A stretch of DNA of 64,000 bases from Pseudeuparius sepicola (GCA_963920635.1 OY987307.1:13469735-13533734); one strand, 5' to 3'. Shown: positions 23,508-36,315, counted from the stretch's first letter. Notes: generated by a model not told the origin, from the letters alone. Numbers and translations are program-made.

Positions 23508-24045
23508 TTCACCGGCTAACTATATCCATAAACAAGGATATAAGTGAAGTATTTTAATTATTGAAACTATATGTAAGACTATAAGTACCCACTTTGTTGA
23601 ATGCGTATTTGGAACACCTATCCAATGAAAAAGTTTAACAAAATCGGTCAACAAATCATAGTATATTATGTACCAAAGGACTAAAGTGAGTCTTTTAATC
23701 ACTCGAGGGATTTAAAGTCACTTTAGTCCCGTGGTACATACGCTATTTGTTACACCGCAGGAACTAAAATTTATAAATTCACAAGACATTATGTAAAAAG
23801 AAACATTCGACATTTCTATCTTGACTTTTTAAGGGCTACTTAATGGGGCTGGTATCAATTGGTACGATGGTTTCAAATTTGGTATTTGGTACCAAAAGTT
23901 GGTACCTTAGTACCAACCATCAGTTACACCACCGGATAGCTCTCATAAAGAGTAAGAAATTTATTCAAGATAGGAATAAGAAATTCATTTATAGCACTTT
24001 ATCTAGGTACTGCTTTTAGTTTCTGTTCATTTAATAAATGTTATT

Positions 24046-24150
24046 GAGTAATAATAATAATAATTCTCACCCTCACAATACTCCAAACTAAGAGTACCCC
24101 AGAAGCAACCATATGCTTGTGCAGGGGAGGGGGGCAATTACTATTATTTT
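24046..24150 (+). repeat. Short dispersed element next to a TAA tract, copy 1
   Basis: After (taa)n, the block ctcaccctcacaatactcca ... ggggggcaattactatt recurs at 26,125-26,215 (same strand, more degenerate) and at 43,535-43,635 (reverse complement, again bordered by a TAA-type tract). It looks like the terminal piece of a TAA-targeting retrotransposon, possibly R4/Dong-like. Confidence 0.65.
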
Positions 24151-24686
24151 GTCTTCGTTGCCATTTGCGGCTAGGGCCGACTTTTTTCCCGATAGATAAC
24201 TAGGATAGCATTCGCTCAAGTACTACGGAAAACCCTAGGAAGCTGTAGTAATCCCAGTGGGTGTAGGACAATTAGTTAAAAAGCTATTTAGGAGCAATAC
24301 CGTGGACCCACATTTGTCCAGCGCTCTTGTCCATAGCGGTGTTTTTCTTTAAGGACATGTGCATGCCCGTGCCTCGACATCGGTTCGAACCAAGGTCGAT
24401 TGAAGGCAGAAAAACATGCAGTCTAAAAAGTCAGCGCCGGTACGAGTGACGCCACCGCGGTAAAGTACAGAGTTGGTCATAGTTTCTATTGGTTTTGTTA
24501 CTTTTAATCCCAAGGGAACTAACATTTTTTGCTCCGTTGGGACTAAAATATTTCAGTCCCAAGGGAGTAAATGCCCCATTTTAATAACGCAAAGGAGGGA
24601 GTAAAGTGATCACTTTAGTCCCTGCGGTGCAAAAAGATTTTACAAGGGAGGTAAGTTCTTAATATAGACATACTGTAGACATAAAT

Positions 24687-26702
24687 CTAACCGCTTTCGT
24701 CTGAAGAACTTTCTCCTAAGCTTATTAAAATAGGTTGCTGCACATGCGATATTAATAATTTTTCCTTATCATATGCAGCTCGAATGGCATCATTTGTGTG
24801 CTTAACATAATCGGCCCATTGCTCCTTAGATACCCCCATCAATGCCTCATCCCAACATTCCACGACATTTTTACTTTGTAGAATTTTCTGGTCATAAAGC
24901 CTCTTTGCCTGACTCCACACCATCTCAATAGCATTGAATTGGCAATGGTATGGAGGCAGGCGTAAGACTTGATGACCAGCATTTTTTATTAAGTTATGGA
25001 CAACAAAAGATTTGTTTCGTGGAATTTTGTTTATAATATCCCACAATAAATCTTTTGTTGGGAATGCCGGACTAGGAATAAATCTTTCATTCAACCATTT
25101 TATCATCCGAACTTTAGACCAGCTTTTAACTGGGAAACTTTCCTCGATGCGACTGTGGTAACTCGCATTGTCCATGATTATAATGGACGGTAACTTAAGA
25201 TTGGGCAGCAATTGATTTTTAATCCAATTTTCGAAGTTGGTTGAATTCATTTCACCATGGTAGTCCCCTTGGTTCGTTTTCGATTTAAAAATCAATTTGG
25301 CACCATCCACAAAACCATCTTCTGTTCCAGCATGGAGAATTATGTACCTATAAAGAGTTCATGATAAATCAAGTTTGGTTCATGACGATAATAATGACAT
25401 ACCGGACCGTACAGAAATTATATGAATTGACAAGTTGTTTTGAAAATGTTAGTAGGTATTTTTTCACAAAGTCGAGTTTAAAATATACATATGTGTAGTA
25501 TGTCATATTTGACACAATACACAACTATATTATTAAATATAATTTTATAACTAGAAAACAATACTTACCTGTGTCCATCCCCCGTTTCTTTTTTCACAGA
25601 TCTGATGTCATTGTCTTGCCAAGATTTTCGGGCAGAGCCAGGTTTCGTCCAAAAAAACGCATATTCTCTTCCCCGACTTTAGGTTGTCATTATCTATATA
25701 TGTTCGCAAAAAATTTATTCTTTGAGAAACAACATGAGGTTTCTCCATAAGGACTCTGCGAGGGTCATCATTTTTGTATTGAAAGCCCATATCATGGAGC
25801 AGTTTCAGGAGGCTCTTTCCCCTATAATCAATTTGTTTCAGATCCAACCTTTCCTGTAAAGACTTCACAGATACTGGAATTTCTGTAAGAGTTACAATTA
25901 AATATAGTTTAAATCATGATACCTGACATTATCTCAAACATGGAGCACCTAAAAAAAGATTATCACCTTAATATAAATTATTTTTGGGATAAATAGGTTG
26001 ATTTGGTTTAATTGGGGGAATGGATAATATAGAGTATCTGGATAAACTGGATTTATGGTCTCAGGATACACCTATTACCTAATTTCCAGTAGCATAGCTT
26101 CACACCCCCCCCCCCCCCCCCCGCGATGACAGGATTTCTCACCCTCTAAACTAAGAGTGCCCCCAGAAGCAACCAAATGCTTATGTGGGTGGAGGGGCAG
26201 CGGGAAAACTTTCATAAAAATAAAATAGAAAATTAAAAGACACCATTTAAAAAACTGGAAACAACAACATTTTTTAGTTTATATTCTGCATGGCAGGTAT
26301 TAATCGAAGGTCAATTTGGTGCTGAAGAATGCCCAGAATACAGTTACCTGATATCAATATACCTGTAGGTACCTAAAATACCAAGTGTGCGTCGTGTGTG
26401 TGTAGGTGTGAGTGTTTGTATCCAGGGATTTGCTGATACAATGTGGCTGTAAAAAAAATTTAAATCAATATTTTTCAAATATTAGCGAAACAATCATTTT
26501 TATATTTTTATGAAAAGGGTTACTTACTCGCTATATACATCTCGTACACCTCATTCCTGATGGTCGCAGAAATATTCTTGTCTAAATCTGCTGTAAAATT
26601 TCTTTTTCTTTTGCGGCATAGCGGCTTAGAAGTCTCTTGAGTTGGGCCATGTTTAAATTGTTTCACAGACTTCTCACCTATATCCAGAGCTCTAGCGGTT
26701 TC
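24687..26702 (-). pseudogene. Tc1/mariner-superfamily (DD82E/Sailor-like) transposase, spliced, one frameshift
   Basis: Minus-strand exons 26,702-26,528, 25,882-25,569 and 25,347-24,687 have GT/AG introns with consistent phase. The first exon encodes a basic segment (CRKRKRNFTADLD), so a DNA-binding N-terminus lies further upstream and was not located. The DDE catalytic residues are visible as FLDETWL, IIMDNASYHS and FNAIEMVW, and 81 residues separate the second Asp from the Glu. That is far more than the 34-41 of usual Tc1/mariner proteins and is close to the reported DD82E (Sailor) group. A frameshift just after DETWL (near 25,625) inactivates it: reading stays closed there but resumes in another frame with SWQDNDIRSVKKETG. 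No terminal repeats were identified. Confidence 0.7.
26102..26122. repeat. Poly-C tract
   Basis: About 20 uninterrupted C residues directly precede the second copy of the short dispersed element (26,125-26,215). Length in such a tract is prone to sequencing error. Confidence 0.8.
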
Positions 26703-27920
26703 CTAAAAAGATATTCGGTAGGTCGGTATAATCACTGTAAAACGTTTTTTACAAAGACGAGGATTTGGACATTGCTATAAGTATTTCTCATTTATTACTA
26801 ATGGCATATATTATACTGCTATATGTAGTTTACTTCATAATACACATCTTCTATGACTGTAGATTGAATAATATACAAATGGTCGCCCACATGCACGTTA
26901 GAAATGAGAAGCTTCAAAAACGTACTGTTATTGGCCTATAATATTACAATATACCTATTTTAAATATATTATAATATAATAGGTAGATTATCATTATATT
27001 ATACTATAATTATTGGAGTATAAAATATACCATCTTAACATGCCCTACAACAAGATAAGTACCTTTATCTTAATTAATTTGATAAAGCAAAATGTTTATC
27101 TAGAATAAGTTTATGGCACAATTTAGAATTTTACGAAGGGGTATAAGGGCCACAAGTCATGGCTAATTTTTTTTCCTTTAGAATTCTGAGTTTTACCTAT
27201 CTGTGCAAGGCCTCACATCGAATTAAAAGGTGTGACACTCTGTCATACTTTCACCCTATTACAAAGGAACGTACCTTCTTTGCTCAAAAGAAAATAAAAA
27301 TAACAATAAGGCTCTACAGGGTTTCTACTTCAATAAAATACACAACCATAGTGTAATAGCTTATACCTAATCTAATAAAAAGAACAGCTAGGCCCTACAA
27401 ACCCTTTACGTAAGCCCTAAAATCTAACCTTATCAACTGTCTACATTCAGTTTTTATCACGTAGCTCAAAATTCTCCGGTTGAGGTGCAATGAGGTGCAC
27501 CGATCAAGCCGTCACTGTAATATCGAACTATATAATACAATACCTGTCTATCTCTTCCTTTACTAACATGAATGATGCCTCTCACCAGATTCTGTTTCTC
27601 CATTCGCAGTGTGGTGCCCGACCGTTGACTATAGTCCCACATGCCTCCACAGCTCCTCCTTTACTCTCTCGGAGTTACCTGTCCAACATAACATGAACAA
27701 TAATTAAGTGCCTCTTCATGGTTTGTTGTTTGGGGTGCATGGTCCATTTTTTGTTGTCGACCCACCTTTAAAGCCGGCGGCGCCACACAGCGACGTCGAC
27801 GTCGACTTGTTTATTGTATCATTGTCGACTTCTTATTGTCCCCCGACCCCCTCGATCACCTGACAATGCCTAGCCTAGACAATGTCATATGCTATGACTA
27901 TTTAAACTTAAATCAAACAT
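26703..27920. other. No gene seen; possible site of the missing transposase 5' exon
   Basis: AT-rich. The first exon of the transposase at 24,687-26,702 is expected here, but no ORF with a helix-turn-helix pattern was found. A CpG-rich hexamer cluster (gacgtcgacgtcgac) sits near 27,793. Confidence 0.35.
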
Positions 27921-27923
27921 AAC

Positions 27924-28186
27924 TACTTCTTTTGCTTAACTGCATACACCAAAACTTTGTTTTTTGCACTCGACGTGCATTTTGCTAACCATGTTAGCAT
28001 CATCAGGAGATGATTAAGTCTGAAGACTTAACCACAGCTTACCCTAACATGTAAGCTGTGAGTTATATACCTATCGTAAGCTGTGACTTAACCATCTCCT
28101 GATGATGCTAACATGGTTAGCGAAACGCATGTCGAGTGCAAAAAACAAAGTTTTGGTGTGTGGAGTTAAGCAAAAGAAGTATTTCT
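27924..28186. repeat. MITE with long inverted repeats
   Basis: acttcttttgcttaactgca ... ccaaaactttgttttttgcactcgacgtgc ... gttagcatcatcaggagatg at the left is mirrored at about 28,080-28,186 (catctcctgatgatgctaac ... ctcgac/tgtcgagtgcaaaaaacaaag). The interior contains a smaller repeat of taagctgtga. Confidence 0.8.
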
Positions 28187-28879
28187 AAGTGCCAAAGGTT
28201 CCTGATTCCCAACAGAACTAGGAATATAATACCGGGTGTTGGGCCGTTAGATATCTCAGAATTCTATGTCGGAATCGGAATGATGAAGGATAAAAAATAT
28301 TCAAGTCTGGCCTTCGAAATCCATATTTGTAGATCAATAATTATCATGAAAAATAAGAAATAACTTGTCATGTGTGGTCCTTGTACACCTTCGTAGAATT
28401 AGGTAGGTATAATAGTGAAACCACAAAAATTACATACCTGGATAGGGTTTAAATTTGGATGGTACTTGGTAAAGTATTCAAAAGCCCTTTGAATAAATAT
28501 TTGGGCCAGTTTATTACCCACGATTGCATGCTAAAATTCAGAAATATCTATAAGTACTTTAAAAGTATACCTACCTACTCCATAATATTATTTAAGTATT
28601 GTTATAAGTTTTTTCATACCTTTCCTTCATCAACAGGAACAGGCTGTTTTGCATGCTCCCCTGTTTCCAATTCCATATCGAATAAATTCACGAATGAAAT
28701 AATAAATTCAAGAACGACAGCAACAAACAACCTAAAACTAATAATTTTCATTAAATTTGCAATTTACCTTATAATTTGTTCAGATTGTACAAGCAACTTA
28801 CCCCTATTCAAAAACGACAAAAACCTAAAATAGATTCGGGATCGAAAAATAGAAAATGTATAACTATAACCCTATAACA

Positions 28880-29385
28880 CGAAAGTATGAACAAGAACAA
28901 AGAACAACACAACGATAATTAACGGTAGTAAAACTCACGAAACGTACAAAACCCGCGTATATTTCCACTGCCCAAAGTTTGAACCCTTTTGAACCACAAA
29001 ATATATAGGTTTTTACTTTCACAACATGGAAAACGGAAATAAAATTTGCCTGAGTACGCACCATAGACGCTGTCACAAGTAGCCGATTTTACCAAAATAC
29101 CAAAATGAAAGTGTTTCAATGACTTTTGAAATTATTATTAAAATGAGTTGTTTTTTTATTTGTAGCGGCATAATCGTGATTGCAATAGGGTTTTTATTTT
29201 ATTATGCTCTTTTTTTCGAATCACTTGGGTAACTTTTCACATCATAAATCAATGAGTGACGTCATAACTGGTTGAGACACAATATACCAATGTTATACCC
29301 ATGGTTAACAGAAAATTCCTAGGGATTTTGTGGAGAATGTCATCTGACAAAATCGGGACTTCTTACAGTAATCGGGGTATAGAGT
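28880..29385 (+). repeat. Dispersed repeat family R1, copy 2
   Basis: Direct copy of 5,370-5,830, sharing aaaactcacgaaacgtacaaaacccgcg and, at the right, gggattttgtggagaatgtc. It carries an extra block of about 60 bases (gtaacttttcacatcataa...) not present at 5.7 kb. Confidence 0.8.
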
Positions 29386-29774
29386 GTCATGTTTTTTTTT
29401 ATCTACCCTGTATATCTTGACCAATTTGTGCGTTTTTTTTTGGGAACAAACCTATAATTATTTTTAGAACTTATTTAATCAGAAAACATTAAATTTTGTC
29501 TTGCAGAGTTAAGTACCTTTATCGCTAAATGCCAAAACATCACGTAAACTGCGATACATGTTGTTAAAATTAGAAAAAGAAATATAGCTGTATTATTTTA
29601 TACCTCTAGAAATTCTAAGACGAACAAATCAAAATAAATCGTGTTTTATGTTTGCGCTACTAAGTCTGTATATTGATACCACTCCTGTTCGTACTACCTA
29701 ATAGTGCTGTTGAAATGTTTACGAAAAGTGCGTTTCTACAAGTTTAGACCTGTCGACTGTCCAGCATTCGTCCT

Positions 29775-30010
29775 TGGTCAACAGCCGTGACCTCTTTTAC
29801 GCGTTTCGCATAGGCATATTGGCAGTTTTAACTGAAAAATGTTTTGAGTCACTAGGACAAATGATAGCATAATTTTTTCAAGTGTTGAGAAGCGCGTAAG
29901 GCCGTTTTGTCTTTTGTCAGACTCTGTGAATGCCAAACGCTGCGTAAACGTCAAAACTTCGTGTAGACGCCAAATGTCGCAGCGCAAACGTCAAAACGCA
30001 TATATTTTTA
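29775..30010 (-). repeat. Dispersed repeat family R4, copy 2
   Basis: Reverse-complement counterpart of 13,350-13,585. Confidence 0.8.
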
Positions 30011-30354
30011 TAACCACAGTAATATTTATCTTCAAAAAATTCTAAAATTACATAGGTATTATTTATTTTGCCTTTGTTAATTAAATTATTATTATTTAAA
30101 TAACATAATATACAACATTGGTGCAAAGTTATCCTGACAGGTGCAAAGTAACCCCGTTTACGGTATCTATCGCGATACTTATATATCAAAATATATATCA
30201 GTATCAGTGATAAGTATCTTTTGTACCCTGTTAACATGGTGCCGTTAGAAAAGCTACATTTTACGGTATGGCGATACTTTAGAGACACACCATCGGTATG
30301 GCGGTGCACCAATACTCACGTTTCACCGTAATCTCCAAAAAAACGAACCGCCAT

Positions 30355-30805
30355 ACTGGTGCTTATGATACAAGGGTGAGTGAAAAAGTCGACGTTTTAA
30401 TACTGTTAGTATGGCGGAGGGTTAGAGACACCAAAATGGTATGGCATGTTCATAATCATTAATAAGCCATTGCCCTTTAGTTACCTACGAAAAGTAGGCT
30501 TGGTGCTTGTAATTGAAAAGTGGTTGAAAAAGTGGACACGTTCCTATCAGTATGGCGGACTGTTAGCGACGCCGCATCGGTATGGCGCATACGCCAGCCG
30601 TACTGCCGCTAACAAATAAACAATATAAAGAAAGATTCAGTCTGGTGCCTATTATAAAAAATCGCATTTTTACTTCTATAGTTCTATTCCACATTTCACT
30701 GGCTATCGCCCCCATAAAGTTTCGTTGTGGTGCTCGTCATGTGCGATTTTCAGTCCCGGCTCCCGGTCTACTAGTGTCAATACCAAAAAGTATTTAAATG
30801 CCAAA
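30355..30805 (-). repeat. Dispersed repeat families R3 and R2, second copies side by side
   Basis: Bases 30,355-30,512 match the reverse complement of 11,395-11,575, and 30,515-30,805 match the reverse complement of 7,580-7,995. Here they abut, joined at ttgaaaagtgg. At 7.6 and 11.4 kb they are 3.4 kb apart. Confidence 0.8.
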
Positions 30806-31097
30806 TAACATTGCAAGATGCGTAAGTCCACTTTTTTGTCCGAGGAGGTTGTTTAAGGACCGAGGCAACGCTCGGTTGCTTTAAATACCTCAGTGGCCAA
30901 ATAAAAGAGCTTACGCATCGTGCAATGTATTATATTTTTCCCGATTCCGACAAGTTCCTATTAGGTATAATAATAGGTGCCTAATTTTAATTAAACGCTA
31001 TAGAAGATTGTAATTCAAAATAACCATTGCTCAACTAAATATTAAAATCAGTAATAAATATAAGAAGTACAATGCCGCGATAATTACAAAATAAAAA

Positions 31098-31182
31098 AAA
31101 CTTGAGTTTTGTGCGGGAATCGAACCCGTGATCTACGGTTTACTATCTGGACGCCTTTAACCCAGCGCTACTAACGTCCAGT
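31098..31182 (-). repeat. tRNA-like SINE head
   Basis: On the minus strand a B box (GGTTCGATTCCC) lies in a well-paired T arm (CGGG / CCCG), with a plausible A-box region (TAGTAGCGCTGG) upstream. The other arms do not fold well, so a tRNA-derived SINE or tRNA pseudogene is more likely than a working tRNA. Confidence 0.5.
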
Positions 31183-31689
31183 GCTGCCTGAATTTGTTAT
31201 TAGCCACATTATTTGACACTGAAAAATATAATATATAATATATAATTACAAGAGCGATATTAGTCCCTTATACGCGCTGCCGCTATTACTTGGACTGACA
31301 TGATACATATTTTTATCTTAGATTGAGTACCTATATTATAACCGTACGATAGACGATAGCCTACCGCTCCGTTCTCCGCTTTATACCCAGCATGCACCAG
31401 ACTAAGGGAGCTGCTTTACATCGAACAGGCACCGGACTTCTTCTCAGGAGAAGGGGCTTTAAATCGGCGCGGCCGCTTGCTTTCGCATCGGTCCTGTAAT
31501 CTGTGACATTGTTATAAGTAGTGGTGTTCGTCGGTACATGCTGAGAATTCATTTGGGTGCAGCTCATTGTTTCCTGCACCGTCCTCTGGATCTTTCTAGT
31601 TCTATAACTCCTCTGATTATTCCGTTACTTGTCTTGTATCTTCCGATGTAGTCGCATCTCCCACTGAGCTATTCGTGGCTCTGATCTTG

Positions 31690-32110
31690 CACGATTCAAC
31701 TTTTGAATCGCCCAGATCTTGGCTACCATTACAGTATTATTGTCGTTGTAGCACAGTAGATTAGGATGTTCTGGTTTTCATACTGTCGAGCAAGATTGCA
31801 AGTTTCTTGGGAGAGTTGAATCTGGGTATCGGTAGTTTGCTCAGTGAGTCTGTGCTTCCCTAACTTAACACTGCCTTCCTCATCTGTGCGTGTAAGCTAT
31901 CACAGTGTTCTTCGTTGTCCGATTCCCGATTCTCAGTTGGTTGCTGTGCAGTTTCGACTTCCGGTTGTGGTTATCCTTCAATTTCCCTGTTGTGTTTATA
32001 TCTGGGTGCTCGCCGTGGATTTCTAGCAACTTCCCGTTTGATAGCGTTAGGTTGTATTTCTGGAATTTGGTTATTTCTTAGGATAGTTCGATACTAATCT
32101 GACAGCACCA
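31690..32110 (-). mobile_element. Degenerate R4/Dong-like N-terminal ORF copy
   Basis: This block follows 20,733-21,180 of the retrotransposon ORF on the same strand: gatcttggc..ccattacagt, gcacagtagatta, gcaagtttc, and ttgatagcgttaggt. Many indels destroy the frame. Confidence 0.65.
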
Positions 32111-32345
32111 TAGTTCCCGTTTGGTGTTATTTTTGTTGTTGTTGGGCTGGAGCTGTTTGTGCGACAGGGGCACGCCTCCTCAGCGGCCTGTTACCGACGT
32201 CCCGCTCAAGCCGGCTCCAGACATGCCCTGGCGATCCTCAGAGTGTCTCCCGTCCGTAACGTGGGAGTGACGGTTCTCAGTCACCTTTTACGACTCGCGG
32301 AGCCGCGATAGGAGTTTCCGCGTTACCCACACACCGAGAGCTATA
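32111..32345. other. GC-rich block of unknown origin
   Basis: A sharply GC-rich stretch (gcacgcctcctcagcggcc ... acgactcgcggagccgcg) in AT-rich DNA, immediately 5' of the degenerate retrotransposon copy when read on the minus strand. It may be the 5' UTR of that element. No ORF or domain was recognised. Confidence 0.35.
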
Positions 32346-33069
32346 CCATGGCATTTTTCCAAATTATGATAAACTAGGCTTAAACCAATTAGTTTTTCCC
32401 ACAAATTTCATTAGGAATTTGTTTCAAAAATATCTCGAAAAGTAGGCCATGATTCTCGAATGAGCTTTCACACAAAGTGCTCACCAAGATGCAATTTTTT
32501 CTCTGGAATAAAGTTCTCCGAAAATGCATATTTGTCAAGATAATCTCGAGTTGCCCTCCTGACAGTAAACCAATCGGCCTTGGTTGCAGAATTTATGAAA
32601 TAAATTAGCATAAAATAGCAGAAAACAACGGCATTTCAAAACTTATTTAATTAGACCAATAAGTTAAAATTTAAAAAACGAATATACACATATTACCCGG
32701 CTTCCAATTAAAAGGCAACTAATTTGTCTCTACGTCTTGATGTACATCGCCTCTCCTGGGAGCTCTAAAAACAAACTGATTTAGAGTCTCCGGCGAAAAT
32801 AAATAAAGGTTGAAGTAAAAAGGACAAAAAGTGTCTAATTATTTCTACTTCACTAGCGGGGAATGAAAAGAGAATAGATGAAAATGCTACAAAACCAAAG
32901 TTGGAAGAAATCAACCAACTACTGCTAAACTCAGTGTCGGTCCCAAGGGGGGGCGGGGAGGGCTCCAGAGCATTAAGTTCTCACAAAGATTCAATTGTTA
33001 GTTTCGTAAGTCTATTTTGCGGTTGTATCTGAAGAAAGTACAAAAAGACTGAACAACCGGCCGAATTCT

Positions 33070-33210
33070 ATTAATATTTATTTATGTACCAAGGCACTGA
33101 AGTTCAACTTTTTATGACTCATGTGGAATTTAGTTGCCGAGGCCTCTGGCCGACGCAAATAAACCACATGAGTCTTAAAAAGAACTTCAGTGCCGAGGTA
33201 CATATGTTTT
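33070..33210. repeat. Short hairpin MITE
   Basis: tatgtaccaaggcactgaag ... gactcatgtgg at the left is mirrored by ccacatgagtc ... cttcagtgccgaggtacata at the right, with an interior of about 35 bases. Confidence 0.75.
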
Positions 33211-33259
33211 TTTTTAAATCGGAAAAAAAATGTTTTATTAGGCAAGAAAATAATAATAA

Positions 33260-33325
33260 GGGATCACCCGTCCATGAACCGACTACGCGCTGCGTTGCTT
33301 GACTTTGACGATCGCTCTACCTAGG
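33260..33325 (-). repeat. 5S rRNA-derived SINE piece
   Basis: On the minus strand the sequence follows the internal control region of 5S rRNA: an A-box-like AAGTCAAGCAACG, then GCGCGTAGTCGGTTCATGG and the C-box-like GGACGGGTGATCC. The 5' and 3' ends of a complete 5S gene are missing, and the copy is followed by a TTATTATTATT stretch, so it is a 5S-derived retroposon rather than a working gene. Confidence 0.6.
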
Positions 33326-34065
33326 TCAAGTATGACAAAGACACGACGGCTTCGAACAGAAAAACCAAACTGCTGCTTGTTGTGCAGCCTCCATAATAAA
33401 TCAATTGATATTTAAACCTACTAAAATATTTATACTGATAGATTGCGCTGCTATAGGTAACAATTTCGCAATGTGCACGAATAGTTAAATGGGCCTTTAT
33501 TGGCCGGGTTTTGAATATTTGGTCACTTTTGACGGGCGATGGCTCCGCGTCTGACTTTTGATGTTTACATCTCACCAAGGCCTATTTATTGAAAAAATTT
33601 TACAATAATGGGTTACTTCAGTGCCGAATTCTGAGCTTTTAATGGCGATTTTGGGACACTTTACTGCCGATTTCAAGAAAAAAATATATTATATTATTTC
33701 TTCATTCGCCACTGGCTAAGTTTGTGACAAAAAGTATTAAGGGCAATATTCGGTTATTCGAAACGTAGTTAAACTTCTTGTGAAATCCTTAATTCCAACT
33801 GTACTTTATGAGCAGTGGAGGAATGAAAAATTCGAAATAATAAGTTTTAAAATTTTAGGAAACTGAACAATATTTTGATACTCCTAGAATGTTGAATGAT
33901 GTATTTTAGGACCCAGCTAAAATATTGCCGCCAATTAATACATAAGATCCTGCCAGAGAGATAGAGAGATAAAGATAACATGAATCGATTTGACTCGGAA
34001 TAGACTTGTTTATATTATTTTTACCTACCCACAATGTTGGCTGTTTTTCCATAGGTAGCTGACAT
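33326..34065. other. No gene seen
   Basis: AT-rich, with short ORFs only and no recognised domain. Confidence 0.5.
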
Positions 34066-35008
34066 TTTAACCTATATGAAGTTAGCGAAACAAATTTGGA
34101 TTTTTTAAATCTAACATATGTCATAATTTGTCGCTTTTTTGTCGCTAATTTGTTATGCAAAAGATAATTTTGTCGCGCTCTTTTTTTAATATTCCCTGTT
34201 TTGCTAACTACATATCAACTTAGCGAAACAACTTATCTGCCACGAACAACTAAACGGTCAAGGTTGCTCGCCGATTTTGTCGTTTTTCAGCCTCTTATTC
34301 CCTGACTAAAAAGAACTATAGCAAGTTGCTTTTGAATTTCTTAAATTTCTTACGTTCAAGTTTACGGGATTGAATTTACTTCAACTTTGTCGCCCGGCAA
34401 AACTTAACTGTGCGGAATTGTGTCATTTGGCATAGTGTGGACGCACCTTAACACTTTCACATAAAATAATAAAATGAAAACTGTAAACTTTGCCTACGTT
34501 TTTACACAAGCATAAAGCGTTGAAGTGGTATCAGTGTGTGTTTGCGACAATGTCATATATTTTCACCTAAGTTGATATGTAGTTAGCGAAACAGCGAATA
34601 TTAAAAGAAAAAGAAGGGCGCGACAATGTTTTTTGCCATGACAAATTAGCGACAAAATCGGCGAGCAACCTTGACCAAAGGTTTTCGCGGCAGATAAGTT
34701 GTTTCGCTAAGTTGATATGTAGTTAGCGAAACAGCGAATATTAAAAAAAGAAGGGCGCGACAATGTTTTTTTTGCCATGACAAATTAGCGACAAAATCGG
34801 CGAGCAACCTTGACCGTTTAGTTTTTCGCGGCAGATAAGTTGTTTCGCTAAGTTGATATGAAGTTAGCGAAACAGCGAATATTAAAAAAAAATAAGAGCG
34901 CGTCAAAATTATTTTTTGCATAACAAATTAGCGACAAAAAAGCGACAAATTATGACATATGTTAGATTTAAAAAATCCAACGTTGTTTCGCTAACTACAT
35001 ATAGGTGA
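34066..35008. repeat. Foldback element with a three-copy tandem arm
   Basis: The right arm holds three head-to-tail copies of a unit of about 140 bases beginning gttgatatgtagttagcg (34,571, 34,711, 34,852). The left arm (34,066-34,287) is one inverted copy. Outer ends match as cctatatgaagttagcgaaa and its mirror near 34,990-35,008. The ORF across the right arm is a by-product of the repeat. Confidence 0.75.
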
Positions 35009-35080
35009 CATTTTAACAAAAGGTGGCTTTGCCAGACGAAAACGCAATTTGACATTGCACTGCGCAATAGCGGAATTTGA

Positions 35081-35180
35081 AGCTATTGTACACTATTGGT
35101 AACAACGCTAACAAAGCTATTGTACACTATTGATAACAACGCTAACAAAGCTATTGCACACTATTGATAACAACGCTAAC
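35081..35180. repeat. 34-bp tandem repeat, three copies
   Basis: agctattgtacactattggt... begins at 35,081, 35,115 and 35,149 with single-base differences. Confidence 0.9.
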
Positions 35181-36315
35181 TTTCGACTGGAGTATAAAGG
35201 TGGCAATCTGTCAAACGATTTTTTCGATATTTAAAGTTAAGCCAGTTAAAATTTTAGTATTTATGTGTTGACAATAAAAATATAATCTCAACTTTAGAGA
35301 CATTTAATTAAGTATGATGCGTCACGCAATGCATATTGCATGCCGGTGCACTTGAATGCATAACTTGTGCACTCGCATGCAGTACGCCCAATTGCTTAAC
35401 TCGTTGCACAATATGTTATTTTTATTCTTTTAAGTGAACCCTTACCAGCATCAAATTTGCTATCCAGTAAGGACTTGCCATCATTGCAAAATTATTATTA
35501 GTGCATCAATTCCCATGAACTTTTATAATTATGAAAATATGATAACTTTACATCGTTGCATGGAATGCTAAAAATATATTGTTAACACCTTTGAAAATCT
35601 AAGTAGGCTGAGGGAATTTAACGGGAAAATTGTTATATAGATATGTCCCTGAATGTTTATCGTTTATGTTTATGGATTTGGCATTGCCAGGAAAGCCTGG
35701 CCATCTGCTTTTTTCGAAAAACCATATTAGGCATTTTTTATTTCAAATTTGACTCCACAGCGTTAATCAGGACACCCCAGAGCCCCCATATACGCGACTG
35801 AATTTAAGATGCCAACGCCCAGACGGGCACTATGCGAACTAATATATGGGCCATCGTCACAATGTGATTGGTGCTAGCCATGGGTCTACACTGCGTTGTT
35901 ATTTGTTCTTGTTGACTGTTCTTCTCGTCTTCTATTATATTTGGCCGTCTTCATAAAGTTTATTTCGGTATAAAATTTAACAATATTGTTTATGATTTAT
36001 GTAATTGCAAAGGCAACTAAAAATGAACTAAAAACAGAATCCGAAATAGAGAACTTTGTTGGTTGTTGGAGATTAGATCTTGTTTGAGGTTACAGGTACA
36101 ATAAAAGATTTTTTTATTTTACTTATTATTATTTGGTGCCTATTTATATATCATATTTTATAGATATACACATGGCCCGTTTAAGCATTATTAAGTATAA
36201 GTATGCAATATTTAGATGGATCAAAACATTCCAAATTTGTTTATGAAGGAGAACATGTTATGAATGCAGGTCATGCTATTTTGTGTGGAAGAACAAGGGA
36301 AACTTCCAATAAGGG

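Noticed and set aside
34646..34921. 91-codon minus-strand ORF with repeated LTSYQLSETTYLPRK
   Set aside because: It is only the translation of the 140-base tandem units of the foldback element; the frame follows the repeat, not selection.
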